DNA of 64,000 nucleotides from Roseibium polysiphoniae (GTDB lineage Bacteria; Pseudomonadota; Alphaproteobacteria; Rhizobiales; Stappiaceae). The notes under the pieces are model-generated. The model did no database searches, was not told the DNA's origin, and saw nothing but the letters and a program-made list of their open reading frames with translations. The stretch covers positions 310,001-374,000 of the forward strand of contig NZ_JACYXJ010000003.1 in assembly GCF_014842925.1 (NCBI RefSeq), read 5' to 3'. Positions 9,364-18,234 of the stretch are shown here, in pieces; within the stretch, counting starts at the first letter, position 1; every line of letters starts with the position of its first letter. The position numbers and the translations under genes were made by a program.

Positions 9364-10209
9364 ATGTCCTTCAAAACGATATTGGCCGTTGCCGAGTTCA
9401 CCGAGGACGTGAAAAGCCGGCTCAAAAGCGCTGTCGACCTGGCAAGGACGCAAGACGCGCATCTTGCCGTGCTGCTCGTTGGCGAAGTGCCGAGCCTTCC
9501 CTTCTATGGTTATGGCGGCGCGGGCTACACCAAGGTCTGGATGGAAGAAGGCGAGGAGTGGGCTGCAGCGTTGAAGGCGGTGCAGGAAGACGTTGAGGCG
9601 GCATTGGCGAAGGAAGGGATTTCCTTCGACGTTCGGGCCCATCAGGCCATCGTTGCGCGTGAAGACAATCTGGTCGCGCGCCACACGATCTATTCGGATC
9701 TGGCAGTGATCCTCCGCTCGGGCGAGGGCGAACTGAACACGGTGGAGCGCCAGGCCATTGATGGCGCCCTGTTCGACAGCGGCCGTCCCCTGCTTTTCCT
9801 GCCGAAACCTGACGTTCCGCAAACGGTCGGGCAGAACATTCTTGTGGCCTGGAACTCGAGGGCGGAAGCCGCTGAAGCGTTGTCGGATGCCATGCCGTTT
9901 CTGGTCGGCGCGGGCAAGGTAACGCTTTTGCTTGTGGATCCGGTGTCAGGGCCGGATGATCACGGTGAAAGCCCGGGCGCGGACATGGCGCTTGTTCTCG
10001 CCCGTCATGATGTCGAGGTCGAAGTCCGGCAGGTCTCTTCCAATGGCAGTACGATCGCCGAGGTTCTGAACCGGGAAGCAAAGACGCTGGGCGCCGATCT
10101 GATCGTCATGGGGGCCTATGGTCATTCGCGAATGCGCCAGACGATACTTGGCGGTACAACACGGGAAATGCTTGAAGAGACCGCGTGCCCGCTGTTTCTT
10201 GCCCATTGA
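9364..10209 (+). CDS. Universal stress protein, tandem UspA
   Basis: 281 residues, ATG with GGGAG upstream. The protein has two UspA-like halves; the first is degenerate, while the C-terminal half keeps the nucleotide-binding pattern G-x2-G-x9-G-T (GAYGHSRMRQTILGGTT). Cytoplasmic proteins of this type bind ATP and help survival under stress; no specific role can be assigned here. It stands alone between the folate block and the ElaA-like gene. Confidence 0.88.
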   Translation: MSFKTILAVAEFTEDVKSRLKSAVDLARTQDAHLAVLLVGEVPSLPFYGYGGAGYTKVWMEEGEEWAAALKAVQEDVEAALAKEGISFDVRAHQAIVAREDNLVARHTIYSDLAVILRSGEGELNTVERQAIDGALFDSGRPLLFLPKPDVPQTVGQNILVAWNSRAEAAEALSDAMPFLVGAGKVTLLLVDPVSGPDDHGESPGADMALVLARHDVEVEVRQVSSNGSTIAEVLNREAKTLGADLIVMGAYGHSRMRQTILGGTTREMLEETACPLFLAH

Positions 10210-10247
10210 CGAGCATACACTTGAAACACGCTGATCCAGGATCTTGA

Positions 10248-10772
10248 ATGACCATCACAAACGCTGCTGCAAACGCCCCGGCGAACCTCGAAGGGGACTG
10301 GCTTCTATTTGATGACCTGAGCGGCCGTGACGTGCATGACCTTCTGAAGTTGCGTCAGGATGTCTTCGTGGTCGAGCAGGACTGCGCCTTTCCGGAAATC
10401 GACGGTCAGGATCCAGATGCCCTGCATTATGTTCTGAGGGATCAGGCAACTGGAGCCCTGGCCGGTGCGCTACGGGTGTTTCTGGCGGACGCCGACAGCG
10501 CTGGCGGCAATCAGGCAAGCCGGATCGGCCGCGTCGTGATCGCGCCCTCTCACAGGGGGCTGGGTCTTGGGCGAAGCCTGATGCAGGTGGCCCTTGATAA
10601 GTGCCGCTCCGCTGTGCCCTCCGCCCCGGTGAACCTGTCGGCTCAGGCGCATCTGGAGGAGTTTTACGCCAGCTTTGGTTTTGCACGCATTTCGGAGAAT
10701 TACCTCGAGGACGGCATCTGGCATCTGGATATGAGGTGTGCAGCTGGCTCGCAGAGCGAAACAGCTGTGTAA
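10248..10772 (+). CDS. ElaA-like GNAT N-acetyltransferase
   Basis: 174 residues. The segment LLKLRQDVFVVEQDCAFPEIDG matches the ElaA subgroup of GNAT proteins, in which this is a defining N-terminal motif. The acetyl-CoA loop is IGRVVIAPSHRGLGLGRSLM and the C-terminal part carries EEFYASFGF. It presumably transfers an acetyl or acyl group to a small amine; the substrate is unknown. It begins 38 bp after the stress-protein gene on the same strand and could share its transcript. Confidence 0.87.
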   Translation: MTITNAAANAPANLEGDWLLFDDLSGRDVHDLLKLRQDVFVVEQDCAFPEIDGQDPDALHYVLRDQATGALAGALRVFLADADSAGGNQASRIGRVVIAPSHRGLGLGRSLMQVALDKCRSAVPSAPVNLSAQAHLEEFYASFGFARISENYLEDGIWHLDMRCAAGSQSETAV

Positions 10773-10868
10773 ATGCGCCACATCAGCCCTTGAAAGCTTG
10801 GTTGGCCCGTCCCACCTGCCATGTGAGAAAATCTGCAGTTTTTCGGGAGGTTGATTGCAGGCTCGGCG

Positions 10869-10897
10869 TTGAAAGCCTTCGGTAACCTCCCTATAAC
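10869..10897 (+). promoter_or_regulatory. Candidate promoter for hflK
   Basis: TTGAAA (10869-10874) and TATAAC (10892-10897) are separated by exactly 17 bp, about 100 bp before the hflK start. The preceding base context (GTTGAAA) and CCCTATAA also partly resemble heat-shock sigma-32 promoters of alphaproteobacteria, which would suit a quality-control gene. No experimental support; based on the sequence only. Confidence 0.5.
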
Positions 10898-10998
10898 CTG
10901 CGGTGAGTCAGAACAGGCAAACTGTAACCCCGGCGGATTCTGGGCAGCGATCACTCGTCTGCGGAAAAGAGCCGGGACCTTGGAAAAAGGAAGTCTTG

Positions 10999-12189
10999 AT
11001 GCCTTGGAGCAATCAGTCAGGCGGCGGCGGTCCCTGGAAGGGCGGCGGCAATAACGGCGGCCCATGGGGCGGCGGTGGCGGCGGAAACAACGGCGGTCCG
11101 TGGGGCGGTGGTCCCAACAGGAGTGGTGGCAATCAGCCGCCGGACCTGGAAGAGCTGCTGAAGCGTACGCAGGACCGCATGAAAAACGTCCTGCCGGGCG
11201 GTGGCGGCGGCGGCCTTGGTATCCTTGGCGTCATGCTGGTGATTGCCGTGGTTGTCGTTGTCTGGATGTTCACCGGTCTTTACCGGGTGGATCAGGGCGA
11301 AGTCGGCGTCGAGCTTGTGCTCGGCAAGGTCACCGATCAGACCGCTCCTGGCCTGAACTACAACTGGCCTTATCCGATCGGCGAAGTTTACAAGCCGCAG
11401 GTCGAGCGCCAGCGCGAGCTTACAGTTGGCGTGGAAGAAATCGTCCGCGGCAGCTCGGTTTCGACGCGTGATGTGCCTCAGGAAAGTCTGATGCTGACCG
11501 GTGATGAAAACATCGTCGATGTTGGCTTCAAGGTTCAGTGGCGTATCAAGAACACCCGAGAAGGCATCGCAAACTATCTGTTCAACATCCAGAACCCTGA
11601 GGGGACGGTGAAAGCCGTTGCCGAGAGCGCCATGCGCGAGGTTGTCGGGGAATCGAACATCGATGCGATTCTGACCGAAAACCGGGTGTCGATCCAGAAC
11701 AGCGTTGATGAGCTGATGCAGACGACCCTCGACATGTATTTGGCAGGTATTGAGATCACCGAAGTGCAGATGCAGAAGGTGGATCCGCCGCAGCAGGTCA
11801 TCGACTCGTTCCGCGACGTTCAGGCGGCCCGTGCCGACCAGGAGCGTATTCAGAACGAGGCCCAGTCCTACGCCAACCGGGTTGTCCCGGAAGCTCGTGG
11901 TGAAGCTGCCCGGGTCACGGAAGCAGCCAACGCCTACCGTGATCAGACAGTTGCCGAGGCAACCGGTCAGTCGCAGCGCTTCACGCAGGTCTATGAGCAG
12001 TACAAGAATGCTCCTGATGTGACTCGCGAACGCCTTTATCTGGAAACTCTGGAAAAGGTTCTCGGGGCGAACAACAAGATCATCATCGACAGCAAGGCTG
12101 CGGGTGATGGCGTTGTGCCATACCTGCCGCTGAATGAGCTGACGTCACGTGGTGCCGCACAGTCCGGCCGTACCGGAGGGACCCAGTAA
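10999..12189 (+). CDS. hflK: HflK, SPFH-domain membrane protein (FtsH regulator)
   Basis: 396 residues, start chosen at the ATG with AAAAAGGAAG upstream (MPWSNQSGGGG). The N-terminus is a long Gly/Asn/Trp-rich low-complexity region, then DLEELLKRTQDRMKNVLPGG, one transmembrane helix (about residues 75-95) and a stomatin/SPFH domain starting YRVDQGEVGVELVLGK. HflK and HflC form a large complex in the inner membrane that surrounds and restrains the FtsH protease. The stop overlaps the hflC start by one base (TAATG), so the two are translationally coupled, as is usual. Confidence 0.95.
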   Translation: MPWSNQSGGGGPWKGGGNNGGPWGGGGGGNNGGPWGGGPNRSGGNQPPDLEELLKRTQDRMKNVLPGGGGGGLGILGVMLVIAVVVVVWMFTGLYRVDQGEVGVELVLGKVTDQTAPGLNYNWPYPIGEVYKPQVERQRELTVGVEEIVRGSSVSTRDVPQESLMLTGDENIVDVGFKVQWRIKNTREGIANYLFNIQNPEGTVKAVAESAMREVVGESNIDAILTENRVSIQNSVDELMQTTLDMYLAGIEITEVQMQKVDPPQQVIDSFRDVQAARADQERIQNEAQSYANRVVPEARGEAARVTEAANAYRDQTVAEATGQSQRFTQVYEQYKNAPDVTRERLYLETLEKVLGANNKIIIDSKAAGDGVVPYLPLNELTSRGAAQSGRTGGTQ

Positions 12190-13106
12190 TGCGTAGTGGT
12201 ATTCTTGCCGTATTCCTCGCCATCGTGGCCATCGGCCTCTATGCGTGCGTGTTCATCGTCAATCCGACCCAGCAGGCTCTCGTCCTGACATTCGGTAAGA
12301 TCGACAAGGTCGTGACCGAACCGGGCCTGAACTTCAAGCTGCCGGCTCCGTTCCAGAATGTGGTCTATCTCGACAAGCGCATTCTTGATTTGAACATGCC
12401 GCCTGTGGAAGCAATTGCTTCCGACAAGAAGCGCCTCGTGGTCGATGCATTTGCACGTTACAAGATCTCTGATCCGGTGCTGTTCTTCCAGCGTGTGAAC
12501 AACATTCGTGAAGCCAATCAGCGTCTGTCGACGTTCCTGCAGTCTTCGCTTCGGTCGGAGCTTGCAAAGGCGTCCTTCACGGCTGTCGTGCGCGACAATC
12601 GTTCGGGCCTGATGGAAAACATCCGCCGCGATGTCAGCAACAGCGCATCTGAGCTGGGCATTGAAGTGGTCGACGTCAAAATTCGCCGTGCGGATTTGCC
12701 GGAAGCCAACTCTCAGGCGATTTACGCCCGGATGCAGACCGAACGTCAGCGTGAAGCGACTGAGCTGCGTGCGCAGGGTGAAGAACAGGCCCGCCGCATT
12801 CGCTCACGTGCTGATCGCAACGCGACGGTTCTGGTTGCTGAAGCCAAGCGTGATGCTGAAATCATGCGCGGTGTCGGTGACGCGGAGCGGAACAAGATCT
12901 TCGCTGACGCCTATGGCGTTGATCCGGATTTCTTCGCTTTCTATCGGTCCATGCAGGCCTATGAAGCTGGTCTTCGTCAGGGAGACACCAGCCTGGTTCT
13001 GTCGCCGGATTCCAGCTTCTTCCGGTACTTCAACGACCCGATGGGTGCCGATGGAAATGCAGAAGGTAGCTCTGGTGCGCGTTTGCAGGCTCCTGCCGCG
13101 CAATGA
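12189..13106 (+). CDS. hflC: HflC, SPFH-domain membrane protein (FtsH regulator)
   Basis: 305 residues. An N-terminal membrane anchor (GILAVFLAIVAIGLYACVFI) is followed by the SPFH domain (NPTQQALVLTFGKIDKV, PGLNFKLP, YLDKRILDLNMPP) and a long Glu/Arg/Ala-rich helix (MQTERQREATELRAQGEEQ), the typical HflC order. It partners HflK in the FtsH-holding complex. Its start overlaps the hflK stop and its own last codons overlap the DUF2065 start (ATGA), giving a tightly packed operon. Confidence 0.95.
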   Translation: MRSGILAVFLAIVAIGLYACVFIVNPTQQALVLTFGKIDKVVTEPGLNFKLPAPFQNVVYLDKRILDLNMPPVEAIASDKKRLVVDAFARYKISDPVLFFQRVNNIREANQRLSTFLQSSLRSELAKASFTAVVRDNRSGLMENIRRDVSNSASELGIEVVDVKIRRADLPEANSQAIYARMQTERQREATELRAQGEEQARRIRSRADRNATVLVAEAKRDAEIMRGVGDAERNKIFADAYGVDPDFFAFYRSMQAYEAGLRQGDTSLVLSPDSSFFRYFNDPMGADGNAEGSSGARLQAPAAQ

Positions 13107-13288
13107 ACGACCTGATCGTGGCCCTTGGCCTGGTGCTGGCGATGGAGGGAACCCTCTATGCGCTGGCACCGGGCGGAATGAAGTCCATGATGCGGTCTGC
13201 CCTGCAGACATCTGACCAGACCCTCCGGATTGCCGGCCTCGTAGCGCTGGCACTTGGTGTGGTTCTGGTGTGGGTCGTGCGGGGATAA
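13103..13288 (+). CDS. DUF2065 family small membrane protein
   Basis: 61 residues with two hydrophobic helices (about residues 3-23 and 40-59) separated by the motif LAPGGMKSMMRSALQTSD. This fits DUF2065, a family of small inner-membrane proteins regularly found right after hflC. It overlaps the end of hflC by 4 bp. Its role is unknown; the constant position suggests a link to the HflKC/FtsH complex. Confidence 0.9.
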   Translation: MNDLIVALGLVLAMEGTLYALAPGGMKSMMRSALQTSDQTLRIAGLVALALGVVLVWVVRG

Positions 13289-13428
13289 GCTCTGCGGATA
13301 ACGCAAATGTGGCGCAGAGGGGCCTTCCAGGGCTCGTCTGCGCCATTAAAATGTATAAGCTCAGGTTTGAGATTAAGGGCGGCGTCCGCTGCCCACACCG
13401 ATCCGTCAGGGATGGAGGATATAGGCCA

Positions 13429-14904
13429 ATGGCTTTCCAGTTCTTTCGCCGCAATGTGAGATCCATGGCCGTTGCGGCCATGCTCGGCAGTGCCGTTTCC
13501 TTGCAACCGGCTGCGGTTGCAAATGCACAAGGTCCGGTTTCCGTCGCCGATCTGGCGGAGAGCCTTGGCGATGCCGTGGTGAACATTTCCACCTCGCAGA
13601 CCGTGCAGGCGCAGCGCTCCGTGCCGATGCCGCAGGTTCCGGACGGCTCGCCTTTCCAGGAATTCTTCGAAGAGTTCTTCAACAAGCAGAACAAGGGTGA
13701 AGACCGCGCCCGGCGCGTTCAGTCGCTCGGCTCCGGCTTTGTGATCGACGGTACGGCCGGCATCATCATCACCAACAACCATGTCATTGAAGGTGCGGAC
13801 GAGATCACCGCCAACTTCAATGACGGCACGAAGCTCAAGGCCGAGCTGATCGGCACCGACGAAAAGACCGACATTGCGGTTCTCAAGGTCACGCCGGAAA
13901 CGCCTCTGAAGGATGTCAGCTTCGGCGACAGCGACGCCATTCGCGTTGGCGACTGGGTTATGGCCATCGGCAATCCCTTCGGCCTTGGCGGCACCGTGAC
14001 CGTCGGGATCGTGTCGGCGCAGAACCGGGACATCAACTCCGGCCCTTACGACAATTTCATCCAGACGGATGCCTCCATCAACCGGGGCAACTCGGGTGGT
14101 CCGCTGTTCGACATGGACGGCAATGTGATCGGCATCAACACGGCGATCATTTCTCCTTCGGGCGGGTCCATCGGTATCGGCTTTGCCATTCCGGCGAAGA
14201 CCGCAACTCGCGTGATCGCGCAGCTGCGCGAGTTCGGCGAGACGCGCCGCGGGTGGCTGGGCGTGCGTATTCAGGAAGTCACCGACGAGATTGCCGAAAG
14301 CCTTGGCATGGATGAAGCCTATGGCGCGCTGGTGGCAGGCGTGTCCGACGATGGCCCGGCCGCTGCTGCGGAAATCGAGCCGGGTGACGTGATCCTCGAG
14401 TTCGACGGACAGGAAGTCGAAACCATGCGCGAGTTACCGCGTATGGTCGCTGAAACGGCAATCGGCAAGGCCGTTGATGTGCTGGTTCTGCGCAAGGGAG
14501 AGGAAGTCACGCTGCAGGTCACCCTTGGACGTCTGGAAGAGGTCGCTGCTGCCGAAACCGACGAGGAAGAGGGCGAAGCTGGCGAGACGGATGCGCCTGA
14601 ACAGAAAGAAGTGCTGGGGATGATCCTGGCCGAAATCGATGACGCGGCGCGCGAAGAATTCGGCATCGAGGAAGATGTTACCGGGGTTGTCGTCAAGCAG
14701 GTCGCGCCGGGCAGTTCCGCTGAAGAAAAGCGTGTTCAGGCTGGCGATGTGATCAAGGAAGTGGCGCAGGAGCCGGTGGCAACGCCGGAGGACGTCATTG
14801 AGCAGGTCGAGAAGCTGAAGGAAGACGGACGCCGCTCCGCTCTGCTGCTGCTGTCCAACCAGACAGGCGAACTTCGCTTCGTACCGGTGCGCATCGAAGA
14901 GTGA
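13429..14904 (+). CDS. Do-family (DegP/HtrA) periplasmic serine protease
   Basis: 491 residues, start at the ATG with GGAGG upstream; an N-terminal signal peptide ends near ANAQG (about residue 33). Catalytic triad: His118 (TNNHVIEG), Asp148 (KTDIAVLK) and Ser222 (NRGNSGGPLF). Two PDZ domains follow (starting near residues 275 and 390); between them is an acidic stretch rich in Glu. Proteases of this family refold or degrade damaged envelope proteins. It follows hflKC and DUF2065 by 140 bp, forming a membrane/envelope quality-control neighbourhood, and ends at a strong terminator. DegP, DegQ and MucD cannot be told apart from sequence alone. Confidence 0.93.
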   Translation: MAFQFFRRNVRSMAVAAMLGSAVSLQPAAVANAQGPVSVADLAESLGDAVVNISTSQTVQAQRSVPMPQVPDGSPFQEFFEEFFNKQNKGEDRARRVQSLGSGFVIDGTAGIIITNNHVIEGADEITANFNDGTKLKAELIGTDEKTDIAVLKVTPETPLKDVSFGDSDAIRVGDWVMAIGNPFGLGGTVTVGIVSAQNRDINSGPYDNFIQTDASINRGNSGGPLFDMDGNVIGINTAIISPSGGSIGIGFAIPAKTATRVIAQLREFGETRRGWLGVRIQEVTDEIAESLGMDEAYGALVAGVSDDGPAAAAEIEPGDVILEFDGQEVETMRELPRMVAETAIGKAVDVLVLRKGEEVTLQVTLGRLEEVAAAETDEEEGEAGETDAPEQKEVLGMILAEIDDAAREEFGIEEDVTGVVVKQVAPGSSAEEKRVQAGDVIKEVAQEPVATPEDVIEQVEKLKEDGRRSALLLLSNQTGELRFVPVRIEE

Positions 14905-14930
14905 TCTTCGCGCACGCTTGAACAAACAGA

Positions 14931-14960
14931 AAAGGGCGGTCCGATCGGGCCGCCCTTTTT
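14931..14960. terminator. Bidirectional intrinsic terminator
   Basis: Nine-base arms AAAGGGCGG and CCGCCCTTT with a short loop, followed by a T-run on the plus strand and preceded by A-rich sequence, so it can stop both the Do protease gene and the convergent serB gene. Confidence 0.9.
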
Positions 14961-14981
14961 CGTTTAAATGAAGTGCTTGGT

Positions 14982-15872
14982 TCAGCTCAGCGAGAAATCG
15001 GCCTGGGCATAGCCTTGCAAGTAGAGCAGGGCGGTCAGGTCGCCATGGTCGACGCGGGCGTCGGCAGCGGCTGCAACGGCTGGCTTGGCGCGATAGGCAA
15101 TGCCAAGGCCGGCCTTTTCGATCATCGCCAGGTCGTTGGCCCCATCACCGACCGCTAGCGTCTGGCTGAAGTCCAGGTTCTTCTCGGCCACGAGTTCCTC
15201 GAGCCGCTGGCGCTTGGCATCGCGGCCCAGGATCGGCTCCTGCACCCGTCCGCTCAGCAGGCCGTTTTCTTCAAGAAGCAGATTGGCCTGGTTTTCGTCA
15301 AAGCCGATCAGCGCGGCGATGGCACGGGTGAAATGAGTGAAGCCGCCGGAAACAAGCGCGCAATAGGCGCCGTTGGCTTTCATGGTCTGGATCAGTGTGC
15401 GCCCGCCGGGCATCAGCTGGATCCGTTCGCGCAGGACCTTTTCGATGGCATCGACCGGCAGCCCCTTGAGCAGGGCGACCCGTTCACGCAAGGCCGGCTC
15501 GAATTCGATCTCGCCGCGCATGGCCCGTTCCGTGATCTCGGAGATCTTGTCCTTCAGACCAAGTTCGGCAGCCAGTTCGTCGATGCATTCCTGGCGGATC
15601 ATGGTGGAATCCATGTCCGCGATCAGGAGATGCTTGCGCCTGCCTTCGATGGGTTGCACAAAGACGTCGACGGGAGCCTCGCCGAGGGCCTGGCGCAAGC
15701 TGGTCTCGGCTGCGACGGGATCAGGCCCGGCAAAGGTGACCTCGGCGGCAACGCCGGCGCTGAGCGTTGACGGGTTGCCGGCGCCTTCGAGACAGGAGCC
15801 GACGCGCGCCATCAGGGCGTCGTCGACAGCCGGGCGCGTCGGATTGGAAACGAATGTGGCGACAAAGGACAT
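14982..15872 (-). CDS. serB: Phosphoserine phosphatase SerB
   Basis: 296 residues, starting MSFVATFVSNPT; the longer in-frame reading to 16019 runs through miaA and is rejected. It hydrolyses O-phosphoserine to serine, the last step of serine synthesis (serA is at 47799-49043). The C-terminal HAD domain holds the nucleophile motif LIADMDSTMI, VSGGFTHF, and AVGDGANDLAMI with the metal-binding aspartates. The N-terminal ~90 residues are an ACT-like extension found in this alphaproteobacterial form. Its start codon overlaps that of miaA on the other strand (CATG at 15870-15873). Confidence 0.95.
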   Translation of the reverse strand: MSFVATFVSNPTRPAVDDALMARVGSCLEGAGNPSTLSAGVAAEVTFAGPDPVAAETSLRQALGEAPVDVFVQPIEGRRKHLLIADMDSTMIRQECIDELAAELGLKDKISEITERAMRGEIEFEPALRERVALLKGLPVDAIEKVLRERIQLMPGGRTLIQTMKANGAYCALVSGGFTHFTRAIAALIGFDENQANLLLEENGLLSGRVQEPILGRDAKRQRLEELVAEKNLDFSQTLAVGDGANDLAMIEKAGLGIAYRAKPAVAAAADARVDHGDLTALLYLQGYAQADFSLS

Positions 15873-16827
15873 GAGCGCGACCTTGAGTGAGAAGGATGTG
15901 TCGCCCGCAAACGGGCACCGCGCGGTTCTGATAGCCGGAGCGACCGCCAGCGGCAAGTCGGCTTTGGCCATTGAATTGGCTCGCCGATGGAATGGTGTCG
16001 TGATCAACGCCGATTCCATGCAGCTTTATCGCGAGCTGTCGATCATCACGGCCCGCCCGCCGGCCGAAGATCTCGCCCTTGCTCCGCACCGGCTTTACGG
16101 GGTTCTTGGCGCCGAAATCGCCTTTTCGACGGGCGAATGGCTGCGCATGATGGCCGTGGAACTGGATGCAGTGCGCGCCGTAGGCAAATTGCCCATTCTC
16201 GTTGGCGGCACCGGGCTTTATTTCAAGGCGTTGACCGAGGGCTTTGCGGAAATTCCCGAGATTGATCCGGAGATTCGCAGCAGCTGTCGACAGCTGGCGG
16301 ACGACGGCGGCGTCGAAGCTGTGGTTGCTGCGCTGACACCACTCGATCCAGTTGGCGCCGAGACACTCCAGGATCTGCAAAGGCTGACAAGGGCGCTGGA
16401 GGTTGTGCGTTCGACCGGCAAGAGCGTTTCGGATTGGCAGGCAGAGGCGCAAAGCGCGCCCCTGATCCGGCCGGATGAGGCTCTTCGCATTGTTCTGGCA
16501 CCGCCCCGCTCCTGGCTTCATGCGCGGATTGAAAAGCGGGCAGGGATGATGTTGTCGGACGCGGGCATCGCAGAAGTTCGAGCGCTGTTGGAGCTTGGCC
16601 TGCCGAACAGCGTGCCTGCCATGCGGGCCATTGGCGTCAAGGAGGTGGCGGAGTTTTTGTCTGGCGCGTGTGACCTGGAAGAGGCGGCGCAGCGCCTGAC
16701 CATCGCGACCCGCCAGTATGCCAAGCGGCAGGAAACCTGGTTCCGCAATCAGATGGCAGACTGGAGGCGACTGGATCCGGCCGCTTCAAATACCGGGGAT
16801 CTGGCGAGCCAACTACAACATACCTGA
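15871..16827 (+). CDS. miaA: tRNA dimethylallyltransferase MiaA
   Basis: 318 residues from the ATG at 15871 (MSATLSEKDVSP); a GTG at 15898 is another possible start. It transfers a dimethylallyl group to A37 of tRNAs reading U-codons. P-loop GATASGKSALA is near residue 23, followed by VVINADSMQLYRELSIITARP, GGTGLYFKAL and the tRNA-contact region RQYAKRQETWFRNQ near the end. The reading frame is open upstream to 15373, but that part is the antisense of serB. The start codon overlaps the serB start in opposite direction, so both promoters must lie inside the partner gene. Confidence 0.94.
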   Translation: MSATLSEKDVSPANGHRAVLIAGATASGKSALAIELARRWNGVVINADSMQLYRELSIITARPPAEDLALAPHRLYGVLGAEIAFSTGEWLRMMAVELDAVRAVGKLPILVGGTGLYFKALTEGFAEIPEIDPEIRSSCRQLADDGGVEAVVAALTPLDPVGAETLQDLQRLTRALEVVRSTGKSVSDWQAEAQSAPLIRPDEALRIVLAPPRSWLHARIEKRAGMMLSDAGIAEVRALLELGLPNSVPAMRAIGVKEVAEFLSGACDLEEAAQRLTIATRQYAKRQETWFRNQMADWRRLDPAASNTGDLASQLQHT

Positions 16828-17023
16828 CAGGACTACCTATGATGCAGTGCCAATCAGGGATTGTGCATCGCACTGTGGATTTCCCGCGCTAAATGTCCGT
16901 ATAAGCACGGATTTTCCAAGTTCAGGCGTGAAATTAGACCTTGTTGCCTTGGTCCCTTCACAATCTTGAGTTAGGGCTTCCCGTAATTGATCTGGAACGG
17001 ATCAGCGCTTCAGGGAGGCTCAT

Positions 17024-17566
17024 TTGCAGCATATCGTCATTGATACGGAAGGGGTCAGGCTCACGCCTTTGTCCGCCACCGATCTGTCGTTGCTGGCGGA
17101 TCTCCATGCGGACCCCGCGGTTCACCGCTATCTTTCCTCTGTCCATGGTGCCTGGTCGCTCGACAAGGTGTCGACCTTTCTTGACGACACTTTGGCAGAC
17201 CAGGAACGCCACGGTCTCAGTGCGTTCAAGGTAACGGATGAAAACAACACGTTCCTGGGCTGGGCCGGCTTTTCGCCCCTCGAGGAAACCTCGGAAATCG
17301 CCATGCGCTGGTGTTTTTCCAAGGACGCTTGCGCCAAGCACGGCGATCTGACGCTGAAGGTGAGCCGGGAGCTGATCGACTGGTTCTTCGAGAACACCTA
17401 TTTCTCCCATATCGTCGTGCCTGTTCGCACGGACGACCGCAATGCCCGCAGCACGGTTCAGGATCTCGGTTTCGTCTACCGCGAAAGCCGACGGATCGAG
17501 GACATGCCCTGCGACGTCTTCCAGCTTCTCAGCCCGTCCCTGCGCTCCTATCTGGTGAGCGCCTGA
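17024..17566 (+). CDS. GNAT family N-acetyltransferase
   Basis: 180 residues from a TTG start with GGGAGG eight bases upstream, the best ribosome site nearby. It resembles RimJ/RimL-type acetyltransferases (VRLTPLSATDLSLLADLHADPAVHRYL, GWAGFSPLEETSEIAMRWCF, RNARSTVQDLGFVYRESR), which acetylate protein N-termini or small amines. The substrate is unknown. The 196 bp before it hold no gene and no clear promoter was picked. Confidence 0.85.
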   Translation: MQHIVIDTEGVRLTPLSATDLSLLADLHADPAVHRYLSSVHGAWSLDKVSTFLDDTLADQERHGLSAFKVTDENNTFLGWAGFSPLEETSEIAMRWCFSKDACAKHGDLTLKVSRELIDWFFENTYFSHIVVPVRTDDRNARSTVQDLGFVYRESRRIEDMPCDVFQLLSPSLRSYLVSA

Positions 17567-17701
17567 GGGCCAAGCCAGTTTTCGGGCGTTCCGTCTCACG
17601 ATTGCGGGCACCGGAAGCTGTGTACGCTGAAAAACCCGTATAGGCTTATGTCGATGAAGGCGAACTTTGTTTCAGGTTCGGAACCCTGGCGACGGACGGC
17701 C

Positions 17702-18139
17702 ATGAGCGAGACCGATTCTTCACCGCCGATTACGGGCCGTTGTTATTGCGGAGCCTCGACAATCTCTGCCAATGCGCAGCCCAGTGCGATTGCCTATTGC
17801 CATTGCACGGACTGCCGCCGTGTGACGGGGGCACCTGTCTCGGCGTTTGCGGCCTTTGATGCCAGTGCAGTGACGATTTCATCCGATGTCCTGCAAAAGG
17901 TCACGGCGAACCCTGGCGTGACAAGGACATTTTGCGGAAGCTGCGGATCTCCCATAGCAGGCAGCTATGATTACCTGCCGGGCCAGACCTACATCTCACT
18001 TGGTTTGCTGGATCAGATCGATGCGTTGTCGCCGCAGATGCATGCCCACGATGAGGCGCGGCCGGATTGGCTTTGTATCAAGGACGACCTGCCCAGGTTC
18101 TCGAGCAGTTCACGTGACAAGCTCAAGCAAAGCTCCTAG
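17702..18139 (+). CDS. GFA family (CENP-V/GFA) zinc protein
   Basis: 145 residues, starting MSETDSSPPITGRCYCG. Zinc-ligand cysteines appear in the usual pattern: CYC at 14-16, CHCTDC at 33-38 and FCGSCGSP further on. The family was named for glutathione-dependent formaldehyde activation, but most members have no proven activity and are called GFA or DUF636 proteins. It ends in a convergent arrangement with leuA. An in-frame ATG at 17648 adds 18 residues not typical of the family. Confidence 0.88.
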   Translation: MSETDSSPPITGRCYCGASTISANAQPSAIAYCHCTDCRRVTGAPVSAFAAFDASAVTISSDVLQKVTANPGVTRTFCGSCGSPIAGSYDYLPGQTYISLGLLDQIDALSPQMHAHDEARPDWLCIKDDLPRFSSSSRDKLKQSS

Positions 18140-18200
18140 GCGATGCAGAAAAGACTGCTGGTCCCGACCCGCAGTGCACGGCCTTAGAGGTCTTGGAGGG

Positions 18201-18227
18201 CCGTGGTGGCCGCATAGGCCACCGCGG
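18201..18227. terminator. Strong hairpin between GFA gene and leuA
   Basis: Eleven paired bases (one G-U) around a five-base loop in the short convergent gap. Neither side has a long T-run, so it could be a terminator of leuA or simply an mRNA-end hairpin. Confidence 0.5.
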
Positions 18228-18234
18228 ATTTAGC

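Noticed and set aside
15373..15870. Upstream extension of the miaA reading frame
   Set aside because: This part is the antisense of the conserved serB gene; MiaA homologues begin shortly before the P-loop.
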